Assembly (NCBI RefSeq): GCF_020164955.1
Contig: NZ_JAIUHG010000006.1
Coordinates: 180,842-244,841, forward strand
Direction: 5' to 3'
DNA: 64,000 nt
Source: Mesorhizobium sp. CA8
Lineage (GTDB): Bacteria; Pseudomonadota; Alphaproteobacteria; Rhizobiales; Rhizobiaceae
Shown here one piece after another: positions 37,396 through 46,733 of the stretch (its first letter is position 1; every line of letters begins with the position of its first letter). Under the pieces are notes generated by a model that was not told the DNA's origin, did no database searches, and worked only from the letters and a program-made list of their open reading frames with translations. The translations under genes and the position numbers were made by a program.

Positions 37396-38477
37396 TAGCC
37401 GTCTTCCTTGTATAGCAGAAACGTCACCCCAAAGAACATAGCCACGACAACCGGAACCCATGCAGCCACCACCGTAGGCACGAATCCGGCTACACCGAAT
37501 GCCTTGACCAGTACCGAAACGACATAAAGCAGAAAGCCGGCCACGACGCCACCCAGAATCATCGTCGCCGACTGCCCCATTCGCGCAAATCGCATTGAAA
37601 CCGTTGCAGCAATCAGCGTCATGGCGACGAGAAGGAACGGCAACGCGATAAGCGAATCAAATTGCATGGCGAAGGCGTTCGCCTTGAGCCCGAAGGAACG
37701 GGCAACCTCGATCTTGCGCGGCAGCTCGTAGAAGGGGATGGTCTCCGGGCGCGCCAGGCGCTCCTGTACGAATTCCGGCTTGAGATTGGTCGGCACCTTG
37801 TCCGACGCCAGCGCCTGGATATTGCCTCCCTTGAAGACCTTGACGTCCTGCAATTCCCAGTAACCTTCGCGCAGGAAGGCCCTGGCGGCATCCTTGCGCT
37901 CCGCGATGTCGCCCTGCGGACCGAGGATGAAAAACACCGCGTCCGCCATCTCCAGCCCCTGGTTGAGGATGGCGCGGGCGCCGATGATGGTGTCGCCCGA
38001 TTCTGTCTTTTGCCTGAGCCACGGCGTGACGTTCGTCGTGACCGCATTCGACTTGCCGGCCCTGAGGTCGTTCTCCATCTGCTCGGACCAGGAAAAGCCA
38101 TGCGCGGCGATCGGGTTGATGATGGCGACCGACAGCACGCCAAACATCAGCGCGCCGACGCAGCAGGGGAACAGGAACTGCCAGGCCGAAACGCCTGCCG
38201 AACGCGCGATGACCAGCTCATAGCGTCGGTTGAGCGACACCAGCGTCGCCATCGCCGAGAACAGCCCGACGAACGGCACCGTCTGCAGCATGATCATCGG
38301 CATCCTGAGCGCCGAAATGGCGAAGGCTGTGCCGTAGGTGAAGCCGGGCAGCCCGGTCGTGCGCCCGGAAAGCTCGGTAAAGTCGATCAGGAACACCAGC
38401 GCCAGCAGGCCCAGGAAGAACCAGAACGTGATCGAGACGTAGCGGAAGAAGAAATAGCGGCCCAGCGTCCAGCCCAT
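37395..38477 (-). CDS. lptG: LPS export permease LptG
   Basis: A 360-residue inner membrane permease of the YjgP/YjgQ family: three helices at each end (about 8-115 and 265-355) around a periplasmic beta-jellyroll. With LptF and the ATPase LptB (not in this window) it extracts LPS from the inner membrane. The stop TAG shares its last base with the lptD GTG. It follows lptF by 2 bases. Confidence 0.93.
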   Translation of the reverse strand: MGWTLGRYFFFRYVSITFWFFLGLLALVFLIDFTELSGRTTGLPGFTYGTAFAISALRMPMIMLQTVPFVGLFSAMATLVSLNRRYELVIARSAGVSAWQFLFPCCVGALMFGVLSVAIINPIAAHGFSWSEQMENDLRAGKSNAVTTNVTPWLRQKTESGDTIIGARAILNQGLEMADAVFFILGPQGDIAERKDAARAFLREGYWELQDVKVFKGGNIQALASDKVPTNLKPEFVQERLARPETIPFYELPRKIEVARSFGLKANAFAMQFDSLIALPFLLVAMTLIAATVSMRFARMGQSATMILGGVVAGFLLYVVSVLVKAFGVAGFVPTVVAAWVPVVVAMFFGVTFLLYKEDG

Positions 38478-38479
38478 GG

Positions 38480-39676
38480 TCAGGCTCCCTGGCCCGAAGT
38501 GCGCCGGGCGAGCCAGAGCTTGAATGTCGTCCAGTTTTCACCTGCGCGCTTGGCAAGGCCCGTCAGCCAGTCGGCCCAGCTGACCGGCAATTCCATGGTG
38601 CGGGACGAGACGATGAACCAGATCGAAACCGCGGAAGCGATGAGTGGTATGCCGTACAGCAGGTAGACATAGTACCAGACCTTGTCGGCTTTACCGGCGG
38701 CAAAGAAGCCCAGCCATCGCACGAAAAGCGCGATCGCGATTGCCGTGATCAGCGGATTGATGCGTGCTTCGCGATGCGAGCGCGCATCGCCCGCCACCGC
38801 AAGCGCGATCAGCGCGAACACCAGCGAATAGGACCATTCGGCGAAGCGCTGGTTGAGCTCCGCACGGTAGCTGCCCGGTTCGCGCTGGAACATCTTGTCG
38901 TTGGGATCCGGGTTGAGCAGATATGCCGTCGTGCGGTCCTTTGGCAAAAGCGTGATGTCGTTCGCCGCCGACATGAAGGCCGACATGTCGAAGGCGTAAG
39001 AGGTGAAGCGGATGACGGAAAGGTCGCCGGTCATCGATTTGCGGTTGATGACGCCGTCATTCATCATCAGCACCTTCTCGTCGCCCTTTTCGACGATGCT
39101 GCCGGTCTTGGCGTAGTAGGTGAGGCTGGCGCCTTCCTCGCGCGAATCGGCGACGAAGATGCCGCCCAGCCGGTTGCCGGGAAGCCGTTCGCCGACTTGC
39201 AGGTAGAGACCGTCGTCGATCTTGCGGAACGTGCCTTCCTGGATGATCAGCGACACGAGGTCGGCGCGCGAAGCCGCCACCAGCTGGCGGTTCTTCTGCC
39301 TGGCATAGGGGTCTATCGCGTTGTCGACGATGAAGGAAAAGGCGCAAGCAAAAGCCGCGAGCAGCAGGATCGGCCGCGCGATCGTCCAGCGCGAGGCGCC
39401 CGCGGCGCTGAGCACGGCCAGCTCCGAATCGGTGTTCATCGCGCTCAGCGTCTGCGCCACCGCCACCACCAGCGCGAACGGCACCACGATCGGGATGATG
39501 GAGGGGATGATGAGCGCCGCGACCTCGAAGAAGGTCAGCGCCGATTGGCCGTTGTCGGTGACGAGGTCGATCTTGGCCAGCACCTGTGTCGTCCACACGA
39601 TCGCCAGCGTCCAGGCCAGCGCGGCGAGGAACATCGTCAGCGCCCGGCGCATGATGTAGCGTTCAACGACCTTCAT
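38480..39676 (-). CDS. lptF: LPS export permease LptF
   Basis: A 398-residue permease of the same family. The N-terminal MKVVERYIMRRALTMFLAALAWTL and the family motif LSAMNTDSELAVLSAAGAS (about 85-103) are clear, with three C-terminal helices. It heads the LPS-transport operon; its promoter should lie in the 355-base divergent gap to pepA. Confidence 0.94.
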   Translation of the reverse strand: MKVVERYIMRRALTMFLAALAWTLAIVWTTQVLAKIDLVTDNGQSALTFFEVAALIIPSIIPIVVPFALVVAVAQTLSAMNTDSELAVLSAAGASRWTIARPILLLAAFACAFSFIVDNAIDPYARQKNRQLVAASRADLVSLIIQEGTFRKIDDGLYLQVGERLPGNRLGGIFVADSREEGASLTYYAKTGSIVEKGDEKVLMMNDGVINRKSMTGDLSVIRFTSYAFDMSAFMSAANDITLLPKDRTTAYLLNPDPNDKMFQREPGSYRAELNQRFAEWSYSLVFALIALAVAGDARSHREARINPLITAIAIALFVRWLGFFAAGKADKVWYYVYLLYGIPLIASAVSIWFIVSSRTMELPVSWADWLTGLAKRAGENWTTFKLWLARRTSGQGA

Positions 39677-40031
39677 GAAGGCTTTTCTCGATTTTGCCGA
39701 ACGGCATCATGCCCGCCGACAAAGTAGTGATCCGGCGACGCGCACACAACTGGGTCATAGGCGGCTCGCTCCGGATTGTCGCCCCACGCCGCGTGCCCCG
39801 GCGCGGCGGAGTCTCCGCGCCAATGAATAAGAAATGCAGAACATCGATGGTTAACAGCAGGTTACGGCAGCAAGCTAACGCCGTGCCGAGGCGAATCCTT
39901 TGTCTCTTGTGGCGCTGATATAGACAGCGATTTCGGCCAAGTCTTGCCAAATGGCTGAAAACGACCAAATGTCGCGCACGCTTGCCAAACCTTTGCCGAC
40001 ACCCCACGGCTATCCCCGAAAGCAGGACCTG
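39677..40031. other. 355-base divergent region between lptF and pepA
   Basis: No gene supported. It contains a GC-rich inverted segment (CCCCGGCGCGGCGGAGTC region, 39797-39818) and an A/T-richer stretch near 39830-39880. The promoters of the lpt operon (leftward) and pepA (rightward) should both be here, but exact boxes are not clear. A pepA start further upstream (39951) is possible but has no good ribosome site. Confidence 0.4.
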
Positions 40032-41573
40032 ATGACGCCGAGACCCTCCATTTCCTTTGCCAAATTCGTCGCGCCGAAAAAGGGCAGCGTTTTCCTGTTC
40101 GCCGCCGACGGCGGCGGGCTCGGCGAGGCGGCGAAGGCCTGCGATCCGGCCGGCGCGCTTACGCGTGCCTTTCCGGTCGCGGATTTTTCCGGCAAGTTCG
40201 CAAGCTCGGTCGAGGTGCTGGCGCCGGAAGGAACATCTGTCGACCGGCTCGTGGCGACCGGCGCCGGCAACGTCTCAAACCTCGACGACAATGCCTGGCT
40301 GAAGCTCGGCGGCGCCGTTGCAAGTTCGCTGCGCAAGGCGACCGAGGTGGCCATTGTCCTCGATCTACCCGATCTGCAGCCCGATGGCCGCCAGGCGGCC
40401 AGCCTTGCCGCCGGCATCCTGCTGCGCAGCTATTCCTTCGATAAATACAAGACCAGGAAGGACAAGGAAGACGGGCAAACTGATACCAAGGGGGCCGATG
40501 CAAAGGGGGCTGCTACCAAGAAGGCCGACGCGGCAAAGCCGGCCAAGATAACCATCCATTGCGCCGACCCCGCGGCCGCGAAGAAGGCCTTCGCCGGCGA
40601 GGAAGCGGTGGTGGACGGCGTTCTGCTTGCGCGCGAGCTCGTCAACGAACCGGCCAATGCGCTGGGGCCGGTCGAATTCGCCGAGCGCGTCAAGGCGCTG
40701 GAGCAGCTCGGCGTCGAGGTCGAGATCCTGGCTGAAAAAGAGATGAAGAAGCTCGGCATGGGCTCGCTGCTCGGCGTCGCCCAGGGCTCGCCGCGCGGCG
40801 CGCGCATCGCGGTGATGCGCTGGAACGGCGGCAAGGCCAAGGACGCGCCGCTTGCCTTCATCGGCAAGGGCGTCACCTTCGACACCGGCGGCAATTCGAT
40901 GAAGCCGGCCTCGGGCATGGAAGACATGAAAGGCGACATGGGCGGAGCGGCCGCCGTCACCGGGCTGCTGCATGCGCTCGCCGCGCGCAAGGCCAAGGCC
41001 AATGTCGTCGGCGTCATCGGCCTCGTCGAGAACGCCGTCGACGGTCATGCCCAGCGCCCCGGCGACATCGTCACCTCGATGTCGGGCCAGACGATCGAAG
41101 TCTTGAACACAGACGCCGAAGGCCGCCTCGTTCTGGCTGACGCGCTCTGGTACGCCAACGACCGTTTCAAGCCGAAATTCATGATCAATCTGGCGACGCT
41201 GACCGGCGCCATCATGGTAGCGCTCGGCCAGCATTATGCCGGCCTGTTCTCCAACAATGACGAGCTCGCCGGCCGGCTGTTCGGCGCAGGTCAAGCCAGC
41301 CAGGAGCGGGTCTGGCGCATGCCGCTCGGCCCTGAATACGACAAGCTGATCGATTCCAAGAACGCCGACATGAAGAATATCGGCGGGCGATATGGCGGTG
41401 CCATCATCGCCGCGCAGTTCCTGCAGCGCTTCGTCAAGGACACGCCCTGGGCGCATCTCGACATCGCCGGCACCGCGATGGGCGCGCCATCGAGCGAGAT
41501 CAACCAGTCCTGGGGCTCGGGTTTCGGCGTGAGGCTGCTCGATAGGCTGGTGCGCGATCACTACGAAGGTTAG
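40032..41573 (+). CDS. pepA: Leucyl aminopeptidase (M17)
   Basis: A 513-residue M17 aminopeptidase. The metal-binding and signature motifs [15 protein letters not shown] (about 280-295), [12 protein letters not shown] and [16 protein letters not shown] are complete. It removes N-terminal residues from peptides using two metal ions. Between the N-domain and catalytic core there is a Lys/Ala/Asp-rich linker (about 138-172) that looks expanded. The substrate loop reads GGNSMKP where GGISxKP is more usual. The ATG at 40032 follows AGCAGGACCTG and begins at the usual family start. Confidence 0.94.
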   Translation: MTPRPSISFAKFVAPKKGSVFLFAADGGGLGEAAKACDPAGALTRAFPVADFSGKFASSVEVLAPEGTSVDRLVATGAGNVSNLDDNAWLKLGGAVASSLRKATEVAIVLDLPDLQPDGRQAASLAAGILLRSYSFDKYKTRKDKEDGQTDTKGADAKGAATKKADAAKPAKITIHCADPAAAKKAFAGEEAVVDGVLLARELVNEPANALGPVEFAERVKALEQLGVEVEILAEKEMKKLGMGSLLGVAQGSPRGARIAVMRWNGGKAKDAPLAFIGKGVTFDTGGNSMKPASGMEDMKGDMGGAAAVTGLLHALAARKAKANVVGVIGLVENAVDGHAQRPGDIVTSMSGQTIEVLNTDAEGRLVLADALWYANDRFKPKFMINLATLTGAIMVALGQHYAGLFSNNDELAGRLFGAGQASQERVWRMPLGPEYDKLIDSKNADMKNIGGRYGGAIIAAQFLQRFVKDTPWAHLDIAGTAMGAPSSEINQSWGSGFGVRLLDRLVRDHYEG

Positions 41574-41576
41574 GGG

Positions 41577-42026
41577 ATGGCCGACATCCTGTTTTACCAT
41601 TTGACCGAATCGACGCTGGAGGAGGCGCTGCCCGGCCTGCTCGAGCGCAGCCTCGAGCGTGGCTGGCGTGCTGTGGTGCAGACCGGCACGGAAGAGCGGC
41701 GCGACGCGCTCGACCAGCATCTGTGGACTTTCCGCGACGATTCTTTCTTGGCGCATGCCACCGACCGCGAGGCCTATCCGGCCGAGCAGCCGATCCTGCT
41801 CACCACGGGCGAGGGCAACCAGAACGCGGCGCAGATCCGTTTCCTTGTCGACGGCGCCAGCCCGCCCGAGCTATCGGGATATGAGCGTGCCGTCTTCCTG
41901 TTCGACGGCCATGATGCGGCACAGCTCGAAGCCGCCCGTGGCCATTGGAAGACGATGAAGGAAGCCGGCCACGCGGTGACCTACTGGCAGCAGACGCCCG
42001 ATCGGCGCTGGGAGCGCAAGGCTTAG
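41577..42026 (+). CDS. holC: DNA polymerase III chi subunit
   Basis: A 149-residue HolC. The start MADILFYHLTES, the segment LLERSLERGWRAVVQTGTEERRDALDQHLWTF and the acidic FLFDG motif fit the family. Chi links the clamp loader to SSB on lagging-strand DNA. It lies 3 bases after pepA, the usual pairing in proteobacteria, and its stop overlaps the LysR stop on the other strand by 3 bases. Confidence 0.93.
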   Translation: MADILFYHLTESTLEEALPGLLERSLERGWRAVVQTGTEERRDALDQHLWTFRDDSFLAHATDREAYPAEQPILLTTGEGNQNAAQIRFLVDGASPPELSGYERAVFLFDGHDAAQLEAARGHWKTMKEAGHAVTYWQQTPDRRWERKA

Positions 42027-42919
42027 CCCGCAAGCGCTTCGCTATCCCGAAGATGCCGCCACAGCGCCTCGGCCACAGGTCCGTGTGGCTTGTCGCGTCG
42101 CCGAACCGCAGCCACGGTTTCGGTGCGGCCGGGAATATGCCGGCCGGCAATCGAGATCAGCCGTCCGTCGCGCAGCTCATCCCCGATCAGCCATGCCGGC
42201 AGGTGGCCCCAGGCAAGCCCATGCAGGAGCAGCTCCTTCTTCATCATATGGTCCGGCACCGAGCAGGAATGCGCGCCGTCGATGACGAAGAAATTCTCCG
42301 ATGAAGGAAGCCGCGCCGTGTCGCGGATCACGCATTGGGTGAAGGGTCGCATTGCTTCCGGCGTGACGTCATTCCCGACGTCGAACGGCAGGAACCCGGG
42401 CGCCACCACCGGCACAAAGGCGACTTCGCACAGATAGATTCGTTCCAGATGAGGGTCGGAGGGGTTGGCGCGATGGAAGACGAGATCGGCCTCGCCGTCC
42501 ATCAATCGCTCGACCGGCCCGCTGATCGCTTCATAGTCGAGATGCAGGCGCGTGCGCGGCCGCTCGGCGAAGAAGCGGCTGAGCAGGCCGAGTATGCCCG
42601 GCCGGGGGCAGACGTCGCCCATGACGACGCGCAGCACGGTTTCCTCGCCGCTCGCGAGCTGACCGGCATAGTCTTTCAGATGCTCGACTTCGCGCAACGC
42701 CAACTGTGCGCGACGGTGGAAAAGGCGGCCTTGCTCGGTCAGGTTCACCCGATATCCGCCGCGATCGAGCAGCGTCAGGCCGAGCTGCTCTTCCAGCCGC
42801 GCCACCGCGGCGAAGACGGAAGGGTGCGTCCGGTGAAGAGCCTTGGCCGCGGCCGGAAAACTGCCCTGAGTAGCGACCGCGTCGAAACATCTGAGATCGT
42901 GAAGCTTCACGCCATCCAT
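42023..42919 (-). CDS. LysR family transcriptional regulator
   Basis: A 298-residue LysR regulator. The winged helix-turn-helix is at about 5-65 (LRCFDAVATQGSFPAAAKALHRTHPSVFAAVARLEEQLG), and the rest is the two-subdomain effector-binding region. It is divergent from the alpha/beta hydrolase gene (115-base gap with an inverted repeat) and is the likely regulator of that gene. Effector unknown. Confidence 0.9.
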   Translation of the reverse strand: MDGVKLHDLRCFDAVATQGSFPAAAKALHRTHPSVFAAVARLEEQLGLTLLDRGGYRVNLTEQGRLFHRRAQLALREVEHLKDYAGQLASGEETVLRVVMGDVCPRPGILGLLSRFFAERPRTRLHLDYEAISGPVERLMDGEADLVFHRANPSDPHLERIYLCEVAFVPVVAPGFLPFDVGNDVTPEAMRPFTQCVIRDTARLPSSENFFVIDGAHSCSVPDHMMKKELLLHGLAWGHLPAWLIGDELRDGRLISIAGRHIPGRTETVAAVRRRDKPHGPVAEALWRHLRDSEALAG

Positions 42920-42921
42920 TG

Positions 42922-42967
42922 TCGAAGAATCCTACATAGATTGTCGGATCATAGTAATTTTCTTCGA
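42922..42967. promoter_or_regulatory. Inverted repeat between LysR and hydrolase genes, possible LysR box
   Basis: TCGAAGAA (42922-42929) and TTCTTCGA (42960-42967) are perfect 8-bp inverted repeats with 30 bases between them, starting 3 bases upstream of the LysR start codon. Spacing and position fit LysR autoregulation and control of the divergent gene. Confidence 0.55.
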
Positions 42968-43034
42968 TAGTTGCCACGCCTAGCTTTGCCTCATCGAAAA
43001 TCGCGCAAACGCGCCGAAAGCATGAGGAGCCAAG

Positions 43035-43832
43035 ATGGCCGACACACTTCACTTCACGGCGGGCGATGGCGCCCGCATCGCCTACAGGCTGGACGGTCCG
43101 GAAGACCGTCCGGTGCTGATGCTCTCCAACTCCATTGCCACGACGTTCCACATGTGGGACGGCCAGGTGCCGGAACTCGCCGGATCCTTCCGTGTGCTGC
43201 GCTATGATTTTCGCGGCCACGGCGGCTCCGATGCCCCGGCCGGCGCCTATTCGCTCGACCGTCTCGGCCGCGATGTGCTGGAACTGCTCGATTTCCTCGG
43301 ACTTGCCCGCGTCCATTTCCTTGGCTTGTCACTGGGCGGTTTCGTCGGCCAGTGGCTGGGCATCCATGCGCCGGAACGCATCGAGCGTCTGATCCTCTCC
43401 AACACCTCGCCGCATCTCGGACCGGCCTCCTATTTCGACGAGCAGATACGTAACGTGCTTTCAGCCGGCGACCTCTCGGCCACTGCGGACATGTTCATGC
43501 GCAACTGGTTCCCGGTCTCGATGCTTGCCGGCCGAAACGAGACCGTCGAAGAATTCCATGCCGCGATCATCGCAATGTCGCCGCAAGGCCTCGCGGGATG
43601 CTTCGCCGCAGTCCGCGACGCCGATCTGCGCCGCCCGATTTCCCTTATCGCCGTGCCGACATTGGTGATCGGCGGGGAGGACGACAAGGTGACGCTGGCA
43701 AGCCACAGCGAGGCGATCGCGGTCGCGATCCCTCGTGCCGAGCTTCTGCTTTTGCCCGGCGTTCACCTGCTCAATGTTGAGCGCCCGGCGGAGTTCATGG
43801 GGGCGGTGGCGGGATTTCTCCGGAAGCGATGA
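43035..43832 (+). CDS. Alpha/beta hydrolase, 3-oxoadipate enol-lactonase-like
   Basis: A 265-residue hydrolase. The oxyanion-region strand PVLMLSNSIATTFHMWD (about 28-44), the nucleophile elbow GLSLGG (about 98-103), a later Asp and the terminal LPGVHLLNVERPAEF histidine give a complete Ser-Asp-His set. The LSNSxGT-type start resembles PcaD of the protocatechuate pathway, but no other pca gene is nearby, so the substrate is uncertain. LysR control is likely. Confidence 0.8.
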   Translation: MADTLHFTAGDGARIAYRLDGPEDRPVLMLSNSIATTFHMWDGQVPELAGSFRVLRYDFRGHGGSDAPAGAYSLDRLGRDVLELLDFLGLARVHFLGLSLGGFVGQWLGIHAPERIERLILSNTSPHLGPASYFDEQIRNVLSAGDLSATADMFMRNWFPVSMLAGRNETVEEFHAAIIAMSPQGLAGCFAAVRDADLRRPISLIAVPTLVIGGEDDKVTLASHSEAIAVAIPRAELLLLPGVHLLNVERPAEFMGAVAGFLRKR

Positions 43833-43939
43833 TCCGCAAGTGTTGTATGAGTTTGGGAAACGTCGCTCGATCGCTTTTGCGTTAGATGGGGCCTAAGCTC
43901 ATGCGGCGGGGGGAGAATGCGCCTGTAGCGCCGACCGGG

Positions 43940-45025
43940 TCATTTCCGGCGCGGCTTCGCCTTTTCGGTCACCGGCTTGCTCGGCCAATGCCAGCCGTCG
44001 CCCTCGCCATGCGCGGGCTGCGGCCGCGCCACATAGGCGAGCGCGCCGTTGGCCTCCAGATAGACGCGCGACAGCATCTCGGCGAGTACGCCCGACGTCA
44101 CTGCCTGCAACCCGGCGATCACCAGGAAGAAGCCGGTGATCAGCATCGGCCGCGTGCCGATATCCTGTCCCCAGAAAACCTTGATCGTAAAGAGATAGGC
44201 AAGGATCAGCGAGCCGAGTACGCCGAGCACGATGCCAATGCCGCCGAAGAAATGGCCGGGCCGCGTGCGGTAGCGCAGGAAAAAAAACATGAAGACGAGG
44301 TCCAGTACCACGCGGAAAGTGCGCGAGATGCCGTATTTCGACTGGCCGTGGATGCGGGCGTGATGCGTCACCACCTCCTCGGCGATACGGCGAGGCGTCG
44401 TCACCGTCGCCAGCCAGGCCGGGATGAAGCGGTGCATTTCGCCATAGAGCCGCACGCTGCGGATGACGCTGCCACGGAATACCTTCAGGCTGCAGCCATA
44501 GTCCTTGAGCTTAACACCGGTGACGCGAGCGATCAGCCTGTTGGCGATGCGCGAGGGCAGGCGGCGCATCCAGAACCCTTCTTTGCGGTCCTTGCGCCAG
44601 CCGGCGACGAGGTCGAGATCCTCGGTCAGCAGGCGATAAACCATGCGCGGGATGTCGAACGGATCGTTCTGCAGATCGCCGTCGAGCGTCGCGATGACGT
44701 CGCCGCGCGCGGCGTCGAGGCCGGCCTGCATGGCGGCGGTCTGCTTGTAGTTGCGCACCAGTTCCACGCCATGGACATGCGGACCGTACTGAGCCGCGAG
44801 CCGGCGGATCTCGGCGGGCGTGGCATCGGTGCTGCCGTCGTCGACCAGCACCACTTCCCAGGGCTGGCTGTAGCTCTCCATCGCCTGGTGGATGCGGACC
44901 AGCAGCGGCTCGACATTGTCAGCCTCGTTATACATCGGGATGACGATGGAGAGCTTGTGCTCGGGCATGACGGCGCCCTCGGGCAATCCGGAAGCCGGAA
45001 TGGGAAGCACATTCATGGCGGTCAT
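43940..45025 (-). CDS. Membrane-bound glycosyltransferase family 2 (dolichol-phosphate-mannose-synthase-like)
   Basis: A 361-residue GT2 with the DPMS-type features: LSIVIPMYNEADNV (about 20-33), VLVDDGSTDAT and LDGDLQNDP (the metal-binding Asp residues), then FIPAWLA and two C-terminal membrane helices (about 240-315). Such enzymes load a sugar onto a polyprenyl phosphate. The ATG at 45025 overlaps the stop of the flippase-like gene upstream (ATGA). Confidence 0.9.
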   Translation of the reverse strand: MTAMNVLPIPASGLPEGAVMPEHKLSIVIPMYNEADNVEPLLVRIHQAMESYSQPWEVVLVDDGSTDATPAEIRRLAAQYGPHVHGVELVRNYKQTAAMQAGLDAARGDVIATLDGDLQNDPFDIPRMVYRLLTEDLDLVAGWRKDRKEGFWMRRLPSRIANRLIARVTGVKLKDYGCSLKVFRGSVIRSVRLYGEMHRFIPAWLATVTTPRRIAEEVVTHHARIHGQSKYGISRTFRVVLDLVFMFFFLRYRTRPGHFFGGIGIVLGVLGSLILAYLFTIKVFWGQDIGTRPMLITGFFLVIAGLQAVTSGVLAEMLSRVYLEANGALAYVARPQPAHGEGDGWHWPSKPVTEKAKPRRK

Positions 45026-45981
45026 TTCCTTGCCGGTCCCGCCGCCGGGGTTTCCGGCAGCGTCGATTTCGAGGGAAACATCCAGGCGATCGCACCGGTC
45101 GCGACCGCCGAGCACAGGATGAAGAGATGCAGCGCGAGCGCCGCCTGCAGGCCGTCCTTCATGGCGATGCCGGAATAAAGCAGCGCCGCCGCCGCGCCCG
45201 CCTCATAGGTGCCGAAGCCGGCGACGCCCTGCACCGGCAGGATGGCGGCGGCCTCCGCGCCGACGGCGCCGGGAAAGGCGGTCTGGAACGAGGTGTTGAG
45301 CAGCATGGCGAGCAGCCATCCCTGCACGCCGAGCTTCAGCGCCCAGTTGGCGATCGTCCACCACCAGCCGTAGCGCGAGCGTCCCGTCGCTTCGGTGAAG
45401 ATGTCGCGCAATTTGCCGAGCTGCGAGACGATCCTGCCGCCCGCCGTCCAGTTGTGCGGCGCGCGCGCCCAGCGCGGCAGGTACCATGCGGCGGCGATCA
45501 GTACCGCGATGCCGGCGGCCCGCAGCGCCGGATGCAGGCCCGGCCAGACGAGGCAGGCCAGCACGCCGACGACGAAGGCGTCCTGCAGCCTGAACCACAA
45601 TAGCGAAGCGCTGGCGCGCACGATCGATACGCCGAACACCTGGCGCAACAGGATCGGGAAGGCCGTCTCGCCGCCGCGGAACGGCACGATGTTGATCATC
45701 GCATTGTGGATCAGGATGACGCGAAGCACGGCGCCGAAGCGGCCGTTCACGTCGTCGCGGAACTCGTCGCAGACGCGCAGCGCCCTGAGCACATAGGTGA
45801 CGAACAGCGCCGCCGCGACCGCCACAAAGGCGCCGGGCGTGATGGAGGCGAAGGCATCGCCGACCATCTTCCAGCGCTGGTCGCTGGCAAGCCATGCCAG
45901 CAGCGCCAGAGTGACGATTATCGATATCGCTCGCTTCAAACAGGTCTCCAACGCGCCGCCCGGTTGCGGCGGAAGCGCCAT
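45022..45981 (-). CDS. UPF0104/LPG synthase TM-like membrane protein
   Basis: A 319-residue multi-span membrane protein (about eight helices) with the PFRGGETAFPILLR motif near residue 100 and PVQGVAGFGTYEAG near 245, both hallmarks of the UPF0104 / lysylphosphatidylglycerol synthase transmembrane superfamily. With its coupled DPMS-like partner it may flip or protect a lipid-linked sugar; this pairing recurs in bacteria, but the function is not proven. Confidence 0.85.
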   Translation of the reverse strand: MALPPQPGGALETCLKRAISIIVTLALLAWLASDQRWKMVGDAFASITPGAFVAVAAALFVTYVLRALRVCDEFRDDVNGRFGAVLRVILIHNAMINIVPFRGGETAFPILLRQVFGVSIVRASASLLWFRLQDAFVVGVLACLVWPGLHPALRAAGIAVLIAAAWYLPRWARAPHNWTAGGRIVSQLGKLRDIFTEATGRSRYGWWWTIANWALKLGVQGWLLAMLLNTSFQTAFPGAVGAEAAAILPVQGVAGFGTYEAGAAAALLYSGIAMKDGLQAALALHLFILCSAVATGAIAWMFPSKSTLPETPAAGPARK

Positions 45982-46137
45982 CCGAAGGCCAGCAAAGGGG
46001 CAACTCTCGAATGCCGGCCCGGCCGGTGCCGGTCCGATGTCGGATCAGCGCCGGCTTTTCAAGGCGCTGTTCCTATAGAGCAGCGGCGGCGGCGAATCCA
46101 CAAGCTTGGTTGGAGCAGCGATCGGGGCGGCGAAAAA

Positions 46138-46158
46138 GCGGGCGCACGTCGCGCCCGC
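46138..46158 (-). terminator. Terminator of the AhpD-like gene
   Basis: A perfect 8-bp stem GCGGGCGC/GCGCCCGC, loop ACGTC, followed on the minus strand by five T (A run 46133-46137). It begins 20 bases after the 46179 stop. Confidence 0.8.
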
Positions 46159-46178
46159 CCGCTTTGCCGTGATAAGCC

Positions 46179-46652
46179 TTACTCCCCGCCCATGTCCTTC
46201 TTGAACTGGGCGAAATCGACCTGCATACCGTTGAAGACGGTGCTCCAGTGGCGGGTCAACGCCGAGACCGCGACGGCTTCCTGGATTTCTTCGTCGGTGG
46301 CGCCGGCGCGCTTGGCGTCCTGCGTGTCGGACCAGATACAGTAGCTGCAGGGGATTTGTGCGGCGACCGCCAGCGAGATCAGCGACTTCACCTTCGGCGA
46401 CAGCGCCGTCTTATCGTTGAGCTCGATGGCCTTGACCTCGGCCCAGGCGCCGGGCAGACCGGCTTTCGGGAACTGCTTGAGGAAGCTCGGCACACCGCCC
46501 ATCGTCGACTGGATGTCCTTGACGGCGGCGTCATAGTCATCGGCCCAGACAGGCGTGGACCCAACCACGGCGGCAAACACGCCCGCGGCGGCGATGAGCG
46601 AGGCGGAACGAAGGCAGGAATGCACGGCTGATGCGATGCGAATGACTGACAT
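46179..46652 (-). CDS. Exported carboxymuconolactone decarboxylase/AhpD-like protein
   Basis: A 157-residue protein with a signal peptide (about 1-37, VWADD cleavage) in front of a CMD/AhpD-type domain. The redox pair CSYC lies at about 101-104 in AQIPCSYCIWSDTQDAKRAGA, with the following helix EEIQEAVAVSALTRHWSTVFNG. Most CMD/AhpD proteins are cytoplasmic, so a Sec signal is unusual. It is divergent from a TetR gene with two clear operators between them and is probably induced by an unknown stress. Confidence 0.85.
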   Translation of the reverse strand: MSVIRIASAVHSCLRSASLIAAAGVFAAVVGSTPVWADDYDAAVKDIQSTMGGVPSFLKQFPKAGLPGAWAEVKAIELNDKTALSPKVKSLISLAVAAQIPCSYCIWSDTQDAKRAGATDEEIQEAVAVSALTRHWSTVFNGMQVDFAQFKKDMGGE

Positions 46653-46677
46653 GATGTTCTCCTCTGGCTTTTGTTAG

Positions 46678-46692
46678 CCTTACGATGTAAGG
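46678..46692. promoter_or_regulatory. TetR operator 1
   Basis: Perfect inverted repeat CCTTAC-GAT-GTAAGG centred at 46685, 25 bases upstream of the AhpD-like start. Confidence 0.75.
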
Positions 46693-46708
46693 TATGTGGA
46701 AGATGAAC

Positions 46709-46721
46709 CTTACAGTGTAAG
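46709..46721. promoter_or_regulatory. TetR operator 2
   Basis: Inverted repeat CTTAC-AGT-GTAAG centred at 46715, 30 bases (about three helical turns) from operator 1 and just upstream of the TetR start at 46734. The shared half-site CTTAC supports one repressor binding both. Confidence 0.75.
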
Positions 46722-46733
46722 TTGTCAAGCGCC

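Noticed and set aside
40365..41756. 463-codon minus-strand frame opposite pepA
   Set aside because: Shadow frame; pepA has all catalytic motifs.
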